A DNA stretch of 64,000 nucleotides from Neisseria sp. oral taxon 014 str. F0314 (GTDB lineage: Bacteria; Pseudomonadota; Gammaproteobacteria; Burkholderiales; Neisseriaceae), in assembly GCF_005886145.1 (NCBI RefSeq), contig NZ_CP040504.1, positions 124,001-188,000 of the forward strand, written 5' to 3'. Under the pieces are notes generated by a model. It searched no databases. It was not told where the DNA came from and worked only from the letters and a program-made list of their open reading frames with translations. Positions within the stretch are counted from its first letter, which is position 1, and each line of letters opens with the position of its first letter. This document shows positions 10,761-18,303 of the stretch, in pieces. The translations under genes and the position numbers were made by a program.

Positions 10761-11321
10761 ATGGACGATTTGATTGCATTCAACAAACCCTGCGGCGTGA
10801 TTTGTCAGTTTTCCGAACATGAAAAGCATCCCTGCTTGAAAGACTATGTGGATAGGCCGGGTTTTTATCCGGCCGGACGGTTGGATACCGACAGCGAGGG
10901 TTTGCTGCTGCTGACGGATAACGGCGTGCTTCAGGCGCAGATTGCCGACCCGAAGTTCAAGCGGGAAAAGACTTATTGGGCGCAGGTGGAAGGTTCTCCT
11001 GATGAGGAAAAATTGGATTTGTTGTGCAACGGAATGGATTTGGGCGGTTTCGTTACCCGTCCGGCCAAAGTGAGGTTGTTGGAAGCGGGGGAGGCGGATA
11101 TTTTATGGCCGCGCAACCCGCCTGTTCGTATGCGCAAGACCGTACCGGATTTCTGGCTGGAAATCCGAATCGCTGAAGGTAAAAACCGCCAGGTGCGGCG
11201 CATGACGGCTAAGGCGGGTTATCCGTGCCTGCGGCTGGTGCGCGTGGCGGTAGGCCGTCTGAATGTGTTTGATTTGGGCTTGGGTTTGGGCGAATGGCGG
11301 TTTGCGCCGTTTAGGCCGTAG
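10761..11321 (+). CDS. rluE: RluE-type 23S rRNA pseudouridine synthase
   Basis: The 186-residue enzyme belongs to the RsuA/RluB/E/F family. The catalytic motif GRLDTDSEGLLLLT lies at residues 39-52, with Asp42 as the expected nucleophile, and KNRQVRRM near residue 140 is the second family signature. There is no S4 domain and the size is short, both typical of RluE, which modifies U2457 in helix 89 of 23S rRNA. It stands alone, facing the DUF4198 gene across a bidirectional DUS hairpin. Confidence 0.87.
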   Translation: MDDLIAFNKPCGVICQFSEHEKHPCLKDYVDRPGFYPAGRLDTDSEGLLLLTDNGVLQAQIADPKFKREKTYWAQVEGSPDEEKLDLLCNGMDLGGFVTRPAKVRLLEAGEADILWPRNPPVRMRKTVPDFWLEIRIAEGKNRQVRRMTAKAGYPCLRLVRVAVGRLNVFDLGLGLGEWRFAPFRP

Positions 11322-11351
11322 CGGATTTGTTCCGACAGTTTTTTGATGCGA

Positions 11352-11392
11352 GAGGCCGTCTGAAAACGGGTTTGCTGTTTTCAGACGGCCTC
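11352..11392. terminator. Bidirectional inverted-DUS terminator between rluE and the DUF4198 gene
   Basis: GAGGCCGTCTGAAAAC is followed after a short loop by its inverted copy, between two convergent genes. Confidence 0.65.
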
Positions 11393-11405
11393 TGTCTTAT
11401 GTGGC

Positions 11406-12212
11406 TCAATGATGGGAATGGCCGATTTGGAAAGTCAGGGTCGTGTAGTCTGCCTGTTTTTGGCAGATTTTTTGGTCGGGATAATCGGTTTTGTGTTCGA
11501 CGCTGGCCTTCCAGAAACCTTGCCGCAGCGGGATGATGTTGACAGTGCCGTCGGCGGCCGTGGTGTCTGAGAAGGCTTGGGCTTCGGTTTTGTGCGTTTT
11601 GCTGCGGTCGCTGGTGTCGAATCCGTCGAAGGTGGCGGTTACGGTGGCGTTCGGCAGCGGTTCGCCGTTGAACAATACCTTCACTTTAAACGGTTCGCCG
11701 ACATTGACGTTGGCGGGATTGTTCAGCGGTACGATTTCCAGCGCCTGGCCGATTTGGCGGGTAATGACTTTCGTATCGGCGCTTTCGTGGCCGACGTTGA
11801 CGATGTTTTTGCCGTACATGCGGGTTTGTTCGCAATATGTGGCGTCGGGCATTTTGGTCATGTCGGCCTGTTTCCAGCCGTCTTTGTTTTTGGACCAGAA
11901 TGTCGGGCGGTATTCGGCAGTAACGAGGTAGCTGCCGTCTTTAACCGGTTTGCTGCTTTGGTATTGGTAATTGTAACTGCCTTTGCGGACGAGGTTTTCT
12001 TTGCCTTTTTCGGTGATAAGCTGCATCGGTTTGCTGAAAATGTGCAGGCGGTCTTCGGCAATCGGTTCCAATTCGGGAAACTCGCCGTAGCCCAGTTCGG
12101 CCTTCAGATATTCGCCGCCATGCGTATGGGCGGTTTCAACCCAGACGCGGTGGGCGTGGGCGGCGGTGGAGCAAAGGAGGGTGCAGGCAAGCAGCAGGGC
12201 TGTTTTGTTCAT
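11406..12212 (-). CDS. Periplasmic DUF4198 metal-handling protein, Zur-box controlled
   Basis: The 268-residue product has a clear signal peptide (MNKTALLLACTLLCSTAAHA) followed by AHRVWVETAH. It ends in a His-rich IGHSHH tail. DUF4198 proteins are periplasmic and are often linked to nickel, cobalt or zinc uptake. A perfect 15-base Zur-type palindrome lies 28 bases upstream of the start, so repression by zinc-loaded Zur and induction under zinc limitation are likely. Two Cys pairs may form disulfides. The precise ligand is unknown. Inference: it binds Zn or a related metal in the periplasm. Confidence 0.83.
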   Translation of the reverse strand: MNKTALLLACTLLCSTAAHAHRVWVETAHTHGGEYLKAELGYGEFPELEPIAEDRLHIFSKPMQLITEKGKENLVRKGSYNYQYQSSKPVKDGSYLVTAEYRPTFWSKNKDGWKQADMTKMPDATYCEQTRMYGKNIVNVGHESADTKVITRQIGQALEIVPLNNPANVNVGEPFKVKVLFNGEPLPNATVTATFDGFDTSDRSKTHKTEAQAFSDTTAADGTVNIIPLRQGFWKASVEHKTDYPDQKICQKQADYTTLTFQIGHSHH

Positions 12213-12239
12213 GGTGTTTTCTCAATGCAGTTGGAAAAC

Positions 12240-12254
12240 TGTTATATTATAACA
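12240..12254 (-). promoter_or_regulatory. Zur operator
   Basis: TGTTATATTATAACA is a perfect palindrome and fits the meningococcal Zur consensus as I remember it (TGTTATDWHATAACA). It sits where the promoter of the DUF4198 gene should be. Confidence 0.8.
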
Positions 12255-12285
12255 TATTTCATTTAGTGCAAAGCATTTTGAAAAC

Positions 12286-12317
12286 AGGCCGTCTGAAAAT
12301 AGGTTTTCAGACGGCCT
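12286..12317 (-). terminator. Inverted DUS, terminator of the DUF2322 gene
   Basis: AGGCCGTCTGAAAA is paired with TTTTCAGACGGCCT just past the stop at 12333. Confidence 0.6.
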
Positions 12318-12332
12318 CTTAAATAATGAAGG

Positions 12333-12656
12333 TCAAGATCGGGCTTCGACAGGGCGCAGTTGCAATACCAGATTTTCCGTTTTGACCTTGAACAGCAGGT
12401 CGATGTTCGGATGTTTGCCCGGATTGGCCCGCGCATCGGCGGTATGTTCGGCAAACAGGGACAGGCCGCGTTCGGCGGCGGCGGAGTCGAGGCGGTTGTC
12501 AAATTCCTGCGTCAGTGCGTTGTAGAGCTTGAGCGAACCCAGTTTGCCTTGTACGGCAGGGATGTGGTGCAGCACCTTACCTTGTGCGTCGAGAACGTCG
12601 AGGCCGCTCAGGTGGGAAATATCGGGCATGGCCGAGAGGTTGTCTTGGAAGTTCAT
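12333..12656 (-). CDS. DUF2322 family protein
   Basis: From the internal Met at 12656 (MNFQDNLSAMPDISHL) the product is 107 residues, soluble, with no signal peptide. It matches the DUF2322 family in length and in its opening (PDISHLSGLDVLDAQGKVLHHIPA). The function is unknown. The longer open frame starting at 12710 begins inside a DUS and is unlikely to be used. It lies downstream of upp on the same strand. Confidence 0.7.
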   Translation of the reverse strand: MNFQDNLSAMPDISHLSGLDVLDAQGKVLHHIPAVQGKLGSLKLYNALTQEFDNRLDSAAAERGLSLFAEHTADARANPGKHPNIDLLFKVKTENLVLQLRPVEARS

Positions 12657-12734
12657 GGTTTTCCTTTGCAGGGTCGGGCCGTCTGAAAAAAACGTACCGG
12701 TTGGTTTCAAGCCGGTACGGTTCGGGATTGGGGG

Positions 12735-13361
12735 TTAGCGTGTGCCGAAGATTTTGTCGCCGGCATCGCCGAGGCCGGGGATGATGTAGCCGTTTTCATT
12801 CAGGTGGCTGTCGAGTGCGGCGGTGTAGATGGTAACGTCGGGATGCGCTTCGTTGACGGCTTTCACGCCTTCGGGGGCGGCGACCAGCACCAGTGCTTTG
12901 ATGTGGCGGCAGCCTTTGGCTTTGAGCAGGTCGATGGTGGCGACCATGGAGCCGCCGGTCGCCAGCATCGGGTCGATAATCAGTGCGGGGCGTTTTTCCA
13001 TGCTGTCGACGAATTTTTCAAAGTAGGAAACGGGTTTGAGGGTTTCCTCGTTGCGTTGCAGGCCGACCACGCTGATTTTGGCGGTGGGAATCAGGTCGAG
13101 CACGCCGTCGAGCATACCCAGGCCCGCACGCAGAATCGGTACGACGGTCAGGGTTTTGCCTTTGATGCGGTCGCCTTCAATCTGCCCGCACCAGCCGTCG
13201 ATGATGTATTTTTCGGTGCCGAAGTCGCGGCTGGCCTCATAGGCCATCAGACGCGCGAGTTCGGTGGTCAGGGTGCGGAATTTGTAGGTGCTGCAATCGG
13301 CTTCGCGCATCAGGGTTAGTTTGTGTTTGACCAGCGGATGGTCGATGATGGTTACGTTCAT
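12735..13361 (-). CDS. upp: Uracil phosphoribosyltransferase
   Basis: The 208-residue cytoplasmic enzyme converts uracil and PRPP to UMP in pyrimidine salvage. Family features are the N-terminal [18 protein letters not shown], the [20 protein letters not shown] segment, and the PRPP-binding loop [18 protein letters not shown] at about 132-149. The C-terminus [16 protein letters not shown] is also typical. Length is normal. Confidence 0.97.
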   Translation of the reverse strand: MNVTIIDHPLVKHKLTLMREADCSTYKFRTLTTELARLMAYEASRDFGTEKYIIDGWCGQIEGDRIKGKTLTVVPILRAGLGMLDGVLDLIPTAKISVVGLQRNEETLKPVSYFEKFVDSMEKRPALIIDPMLATGGSMVATIDLLKAKGCRHIKALVLVAAPEGVKAVNEAHPDVTIYTAALDSHLNENGYIIPGLGDAGDKIFGTR

Positions 13362-13441
13362 TGCTGTCTCGGTGTGGCGTGGAAAGATGCGGCGATTATA
13401 CGTTTTTTTGTGTTAAGCGCAAAGGCGCGGAAGATACGCTG

Positions 13442-13473
13442 AAGGCCGTCTGAAAAAGGTTTCGGACGGCCTT
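13442..13473 (-). terminator. Inverted DUS, terminator of grxD
   Basis: AAGGCCGTCTGAAA and its partner with one mismatch (TTTCGGACGGCCTT) lie just beyond the grxD stop. Confidence 0.55.
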
Positions 13474-13491
13474 CGGTCGGTTAAGCCTGAA

Positions 13492-13803
13492 TCAGGCTTT
13501 GAGCAGCTCTTGCAATTCGCCCGCTTCGTACATTTCCATCATGATGTCTGCGCCGCCGACAAATTCGCCGTTGACGTAGAGCTGGGGGATGGTCGGCCAG
13601 TCGCTGTATTCCTTGATGCCCTGGCGGACGGCGTCGTTTTCCAAGACGTTGACGGTAACGTAGTTTTCACAGCCGACGGCTTTCAGGATTTGCACGGCGC
13701 GGGATGAGAAACCGCATTGGGGAAACTGCTTGGTGCCTTTCATAAACAGTACGATGGGGTGTGTGGTAACGACTTCTTTGATTTGGTCATGAATGGTGGT
13801 CAT
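13492..13803 (-). CDS. grxD: Monothiol glutaredoxin, Grx4 type
   Basis: The 103-residue protein has the monothiol active site CGFS at residues 30-33 within [38 protein letters not shown] follows, carrying the cis-Pro and the glutathione-binding GG-D motif. Proteins of this class bind a glutathione-ligated [2Fe-2S] cluster and act in Fe-S trafficking rather than as disulfide reductases. It is a single gene on the minus strand. Confidence 0.95.
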   Translation of the reverse strand: MTTIHDQIKEVVTTHPIVLFMKGTKQFPQCGFSSRAVQILKAVGCENYVTVNVLENDAVRQGIKEYSDWPTIPQLYVNGEFVGGADIMMEMYEAGELQELLKA

Positions 13804-13927
13804 GTTTGTTCCTTAAAAATGAACGGATTGTGCGGTTGCATCAAAATTCCCGCCATTATACGCGCTTTGCCGGAATTTTGAATGGTTCTTTCGGCGGACG
13901 GGTATGGAGCAGGGGCCGTCTGAAACT

Positions 13928-15184
13928 TTATCTGCGTTGCAAAACAGCGGCGAAGAATCCGTCGGTTTGGTGTTTTGCCGAATCGAGGCGCAGGTATTTG
14001 CCGGTGTTCAAATCGATTTTCAAACCGGCGAGCAGCTCGGCGCAGTCGAGGAGTTCGTATTCCGGGTGTTCTTCCAAAAAGCGTTCGACCTGCATTTCGT
14101 TTTCTTCGGGCAACACGCTGCAAGTGGCGTAAACCAGCCTGCCTTGCGGTTTGACCAGTTTGGCGGCGGCATCGAGGATGCTGTGTTGCTGTTCCAAAAG
14201 TTTGGCGACGGTTTCGGGCGACTGGCGGTATTTGAGGTCGGGATTGCGGCGCAGCGTGCCCAAGCCGGAGCAGGGGGCATCGACCAAAACGCGGTCGGCT
14301 TTGCCGGTCAGGCGGGCGATGCGGCTGTCGTGTTCGCTGCTGATGCGTTCGGGGTGGATGTTGGTCAGTCCGGCGCGGGTCATGCGGGGCTTGAGGTTGG
14401 CAAGGCGTTTTTCGGCGATGTCGAAGGCGTAGATTCTGCCTTTGTTTGCCATTTGCGCGCCGACGGCGAGGGTTTTGCCGCCTGCGCCGGCGCAGAAATC
14501 GACGATGATTTCGCCGCGTTTGGCACCGACGAGCAGGGCGAGGAGCTGGCTGCCTTCGTCTTGGACTTCAAGTGTGCCGTCTAAAAACAATTCGTGTTTG
14601 TTGAGGGCGATTTTGTTTTTCAGGCGGATGCCCCAAGGGGAATAGGGCGTGGCTTCTGCATCGGGGCTTTCGGCTTGAAGCAGGGGCAGTACTTTGTCGC
14701 GTCTGCCTTTGAGCGTGTTGACGCGGATGTCGAGCGGCGCGGCTTGGTTGGTGCTGCGGCCGAAGGCGAGGATTTCTTCCTTACTGAAATGTTTTTGCAG
14801 TTGCTCCACCAACCATTGCGGCAATTCGGCGGCGGTATGGAGGTCGTCTGAAAATTCGGTTTTGCGCGCTTTGAGACTGCTGAGGAACTCGGTTTCTTCT
14901 TCGTCGAGCAGGTCTTTGATTTGGCTGATGTTGGTGCTTCTGCCGAGAACGAGCGCGGCAAGCGCGGCTTTGCGCGGCTGGGCATGCGGGCGGCGCAGGA
15001 CGGTACTGATTTTTTGATAATGGCGCAGGGCGGCGAAGGCGGTTTCGGCGATTTTGTGGCGGTCTTGGCGGCCGAGTTTTTTGTGTTCGCGGAAGTAGCC
15101 GGACAGAACGGCATCGGCAGGCTGTTTGAAAGTCAGCATTTCAGCCAGAACTTTGGCGGTATGGTCGAGTTGTGCAGCGTTCAT
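13928..15184 (-). CDS. RsmB-family rRNA m5C methyltransferase
   Basis: The 418-residue protein has an N-terminal helical region (about 1-140), a linker, and a C-terminal SAM-dependent methyltransferase domain. The latter has VDFCAGAGGKTLAVG, DAPCSGLGTLRRNPD and YATCSVLPEEN. The two Cys (in PCS and TCS) are the catalytic pair of RNA m5C methyltransferases. By family it should methylate a 16S rRNA cytosine (C967-like), but close relatives modify other sites. It follows the DUF1853 gene by 36 bases on the same strand. Confidence 0.83.
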   Translation of the reverse strand: MNAAQLDHTAKVLAEMLTFKQPADAVLSGYFREHKKLGRQDRHKIAETAFAALRHYQKISTVLRRPHAQPRKAALAALVLGRSTNISQIKDLLDEEETEFLSSLKARKTEFSDDLHTAAELPQWLVEQLQKHFSKEEILAFGRSTNQAAPLDIRVNTLKGRRDKVLPLLQAESPDAEATPYSPWGIRLKNKIALNKHELFLDGTLEVQDEGSQLLALLVGAKRGEIIVDFCAGAGGKTLAVGAQMANKGRIYAFDIAEKRLANLKPRMTRAGLTNIHPERISSEHDSRIARLTGKADRVLVDAPCSGLGTLRRNPDLKYRQSPETVAKLLEQQHSILDAAAKLVKPQGRLVYATCSVLPEENEMQVERFLEEHPEYELLDCAELLAGLKIDLNTGKYLRLDSAKHQTDGFFAAVLQRR

Positions 15185-15220
15185 AATTAATGGGTTCTCT
15201 TGAGTAAATATAGATGGTTT

Positions 15221-16069
15221 TCAGACGGCCTTCATGATGCGTTCGGCCTCATGCCAAAAACCGTCGGGGCGCAATTCCAAAACAGCAATCAAACCATTGT
15301 CGATGCGGCGGATTTCGGTTTTGTTCAAAGTATCGGTTTCGGCGACCCGTGCCGGAGCGAGGTAGGCCATACGGTCGAGCAAGTGATAACGCGCTTCGGT
15401 ACGCTCAAAACGATATTCCGTCCAGTTTCGAATATACACGCCGCGCCAGCCGTATGGGTTGAGTAGCGGCTCGAAGGCATCGAAGCCGTGTGGAAAAAAG
15501 CCGATGCCGCGCACGACGGACACGGAAACGGGACTGTCCGGCAAAGCTTGCGTTGTCAGGGTTTCCCTGCCTTGCGGCGTGTGCAGCAGGTTTAGTTGTT
15601 GAACCAGTTTGGCGGCTTTGCCTGCCAGCATGTCTTTGGGATTAAGGCCACGCAAGTCCTGCACTTGGCTGCCACCGTAGTATTTGCACGCCAGCTCGAT
15701 ATGGTAAACCTGTCGGTTGAGGGAAACGACAAAATCCGCCGCCCCCAAGGTTTGGCCGTCTGAAAAAACGGGCAGGTTGCGTGCGTGCAGTTTGGCGTGC
15801 GGTGCGTGTGCGAACCAAAATGCCAGCAGCTCTTCGGCGTAAATGCCGAGCCGGTGTCCGAACGGGGCGCGTTGGGTGAGGTGTTCCGTCAGCGGCGCGG
15901 GGTCGGCATCCAAAGCCAAAAGGTAGCGGAAACCCTGTTCGCCCAGCAATTCGCGCACGCTTAGTTCACAGCCGCTTTGCCACAAAGGCGGTGCGGTCAG
16001 CAGCGAAGCGAGATCGCGGACGGAAGGGGCGGTGAGTTTCCACCATAATGCGTCTAGGGCGTAGTTCAT
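15221..16069 (-). CDS. DUF1853 family protein, possible PD-(D/E)XK-like fold
   Basis: The 282-residue product is soluble and lacks a signal peptide. It matches DUF1853 in length and in LGIYAEELLAFWFAH near residue 86, LGAADFVV near 130 and YHIELACKYY near 141. The spaced E, D and ExK residues look like a PD-(D/E)XK nuclease core, as inferred from the pattern only. No role is known. It lies between trmJ and the RsmB-family gene, which may hint at a link to RNA metabolism. A DUS in the coding region encodes FSDGQT. Confidence 0.68.
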   Translation of the reverse strand: MNYALDALWWKLTAPSVRDLASLLTAPPLWQSGCELSVRELLGEQGFRYLLALDADPAPLTEHLTQRAPFGHRLGIYAEELLAFWFAHAPHAKLHARNLPVFSDGQTLGAADFVVSLNRQVYHIELACKYYGGSQVQDLRGLNPKDMLAGKAAKLVQQLNLLHTPQGRETLTTQALPDSPVSVSVVRGIGFFPHGFDAFEPLLNPYGWRGVYIRNWTEYRFERTEARYHLLDRMAYLAPARVAETDTLNKTEIRRIDNGLIAVLELRPDGFWHEAERIMKAV

Positions 16070-16091
16070 GTTTGCTCGGATGTCGGGTCAT

Positions 16092-16126
16092 GCCGTCTGA
16101 AAGGCTTGAAACGTGTTTCAGACGGC
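16092..16126 (-). terminator. Inverted DUS, terminator of trmJ
   Basis: GCCGTCTGAAA (preceded by AT, the meningococcal-type 12-mer) and its inverted partner follow the trmJ stop. Confidence 0.55.
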
Positions 16127-16132
16127 CTTTAA

Positions 16133-16948
16133 TCAGTCTTTTTTGTTCACACGGTGGCTGACGGTATTGAAAAAACCGCGCAGGATGTCGATGTCTTCGG
16201 TTTGCGTGTTGGCGCGGCCGAACAGGCTTTGCATTCGGCGCATCAGGCGTTCGCTGTTGCGGCGGTTGAAGAAGCCGATGTCGTCCATGACGCTTTCCAT
16301 GTGGGCGACCATGCCTTTGATTTGCTCGTGGGTGGCGGCATGGTCTTCCTGTTGCAGGTGGGTCATGGGCATATCGGTCTGGCTGAAGATTTCGTAACAC
16401 ACAACTTGCACCGCCTGGGCGAGGTTGAGCGAGAAATAGTCGGGATTGCCGTTGATAGTCATCAGGCGGTTGCAGGCCTGCACTTCTTCGATGCTCAAGC
16501 CGAAGGTTTCGTTGCCGAAGACAAGGGCAACCTTTTCGCCGCGCCGCGCCGCCTGCAATAATTCGGGAACCAGTTTGCGCGGGGTTTGCAGCGGGGCGGT
16601 GATTTCGCGGCGGCGGCTGGTAAGGGCGCAACTGATGGTGGTGTCGGCTAGGGCGTCGTCCAACGTGGCCGTGATACGGGCATTGTGCAATACGTCCGCC
16701 GCACCGGATGCGAGGGTGAAACTTTCTTCCGGCAGTTTGAAATTCTGAGGATTCTGCGGGTCGAATACGGGCGGGACGGCCGTCATCGGCGTGGACATCA
16801 GGTTCGGTGCGACAAGCACCAAATCGCTCAATCCCATGGTTTTCATGGCGCGGGCGGCGGAACCGATGTTGGCGGGATGGCTGGTACGGGTCAGCACGAT
16901 GCGGATATTGTTCAGAAAATCGGGCAGGGCGGGTTTTAACTGGTTCAT
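16133..16948 (-). CDS. trmJ: tRNA (cytidine/uridine-2'-O-)-methyltransferase TrmJ
   Basis: From the ATG at 16948 (MNQLKPALPDFLNNIRIVL) the product is 271 residues. It is a SpoU/TrmD-fold enzyme with TSHPANIGSAARAMKTMGL near residue 23, VALVFGNETFGLS near 130 and YFSLNLAQAVQVVCYE near 160, the knotted SAM-binding motifs. TrmJ 2'-O-methylates position 32 of the tRNA anticodon loop. The upstream Met extension to 16999 would overlap the divergent suhB promoter and is not conserved-looking. Confidence 0.88.
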   Translation of the reverse strand: MNQLKPALPDFLNNIRIVLTRTSHPANIGSAARAMKTMGLSDLVLVAPNLMSTPMTAVPPVFDPQNPQNFKLPEESFTLASGAADVLHNARITATLDDALADTTISCALTSRRREITAPLQTPRKLVPELLQAARRGEKVALVFGNETFGLSIEEVQACNRLMTINGNPDYFSLNLAQAVQVVCYEIFSQTDMPMTHLQQEDHAATHEQIKGMVAHMESVMDDIGFFNRRNSERLMRRMQSLFGRANTQTEDIDILRGFFNTVSHRVNKKD

Positions 16949-16978
16949 TTTATTTCGGAAGCGGCAGGGTATTTGGAG

Positions 16979-16984
16979 TATAAT
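16979..16984 (+). promoter_or_regulatory. Probable -10 element of suhB
   Basis: TATAAT lies 30 bases upstream of the divergent trmJ start. No good -35 is visible. It would give a suhB leader of about 145 bases. Confidence 0.45.
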
Positions 16985-17003
16985 GCAGCCCGTTCCCATA
17001 CTG

Positions 17004-17104
17004 TTTCAGACGGCCTTGAGGCCGTCTGAAAGCTCTTTAACAACATTGGAAACGTCTGTTTCAAAGTCTGTATGCTGCGGCGCAGGTATGGCAGCCTGTG
17101 CCGC
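17004..17104 (+). promoter_or_regulatory. suhB leader with boxA and two hairpins
   Basis: A perfect inverted DUS hairpin (17004-17031) is followed at once by GCTCTTTAACA (17032-17042), an exact match to the rRNA boxA consensus bound by NusB/NusE. A strong 10-bp stem then follows (17077-17086 with 17095-17104). In E. coli, SuhB works with the Nus factors, and a boxA in the suhB leader mediates feedback control. This arrangement suggests the same here. Confidence 0.7.
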
Positions 17105-17134
17105 GCGTTATTGTACCTGATTAGGAAGAAAGCC

Positions 17135-17920
17135 ATGAACCCGATTTTAAATACCGCATTTAAAGCCGCCCGCCGAGCCGGGCAGATGATGATTCGCGCC
17201 TCAGGAAATCTGGAGGCGGTAAAAATCGACAGCAAAGCCTTTAACGATTTTGTTTCCAATGTTGACCGCGAGTCCGAAATGATTTTGGTCGACGCGCTCA
17301 AAGAAGCCTATCCCCATCACAAAATCACTTGTGAGGAAAGCGGTTCTCACGGCAAGTCCGACGCCGAATACGAATGGATTATCGACCCGCTCGACGGTAC
17401 GACCAATTTCCTCCACGGCCACCCCCAATATGCCATCTCTATGGCGTTGCTGCACAAAGGCGTGTTGCAGGAAGCACTGGTTTATGCTCCCGAACGCAAT
17501 GATTTATATATGGCGTCGCGCGGACAGGGCGCATTGTTAAACGACCGCCGCATCCGCGTTTCCAACCGCGTCGAATTGAACCGCTGCCTGATTGGTACGG
17601 GTTTCCCCGTAGTCGACCAAAGCATGATGGACAAATACCTCGCCATCCTGAAAGATTTTCTGTCTAAAACCGCAGGCGGCCGCCGCGAAGGCTCGGCTGC
17701 CTTGGATTTGTGTTCGGTGGCGGTGGGCAGGCTGGACGGTTTTTTCGAATTTAACCTGAAACCTTGGGATGTTGCCGCAGGCGCGTTAATCGTGAAAGAA
17801 GCCGGCGGTATCGTAACCGACATGCAGGGCAACGATACTTGGCTGCAAACCGGCAATATCGTTGCAGGCAACCCGAAAGTGCTGGCGCAAATGCTCCAGA
17901 TTATCAGTGCCCACAACTGA
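17135..17920 (+). CDS. suhB: SuhB, inositol monophosphatase-family protein
   Basis: The ATG at 17135, preceded by AGGAAG, gives 261 residues. The Mg2+-dependent phosphatase motifs are present: CEESG near residue 66, WIIDPLDGTTNF at about 83-94 and LKPWDVAAGALIVKEAGG near 208. Besides hydrolysing inositol-1-phosphate, E. coli SuhB is part of the rRNA antitermination complex and 30S maturation. The boxA in its leader supports that role here. It is followed by an intrinsic terminator and a 370-base gap before the secretion operon. Confidence 0.92.
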   Translation: MNPILNTAFKAARRAGQMMIRASGNLEAVKIDSKAFNDFVSNVDRESEMILVDALKEAYPHHKITCEESGSHGKSDAEYEWIIDPLDGTTNFLHGHPQYAISMALLHKGVLQEALVYAPERNDLYMASRGQGALLNDRRIRVSNRVELNRCLIGTGFPVVDQSMMDKYLAILKDFLSKTAGGRREGSAALDLCSVAVGRLDGFFEFNLKPWDVAAGALIVKEAGGIVTDMQGNDTWLQTGNIVAGNPKVLAQMLQIISAHN

Positions 17921-17936
17921 TGACGGAAATAAAAAA

Positions 17937-17973
17937 GCAGGCCGTCTGAAAATTTTCAGACGGCCTGCTTTTT
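17937..17973 (+). terminator. Inverted DUS terminator of suhB
   Basis: GCAGGCCGTCTGAAAA abuts its inverted copy directly, followed by a T run. Confidence 0.75.
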
Positions 17974-18303
17974 ATTTGTAAGTATGCAACACCGCAAAAC
18001 CCTTACAGCTTATGTTATAAGCAAACGTAAATGTAATCAGGATAACCATAGAATCAATAAATGTATGTATATCAAAGGTTATGGTGAGAATGTCCGGATA
18101 AACAATCATCCGCGTAATATAAATAATGACAGCATACTTTAAGTGCGTGTATTTACCTTTTGTCGCAAAATGATGAGAAATGTTAAATAAAGTGATATGC
18201 TTCCCAAATCATCAGCATATCAGACGGTTTTCTTCTGCATTTTAAGACCGTTTTAGAGGCTGGTTATTGTGCACATATATGGATAACACTCGTTGTGAAC
18301 CTT
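17974..18303. other. Intergenic region upstream of the type I secretion operon
   Basis: This AT-rich stretch of about 330 bases has no convincing ORF. It must hold the operon promoter, but I could not pick a -35/-10 pair with confidence. A DUS half-word CAGACGG lies near 18220. Confidence 0.5.
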
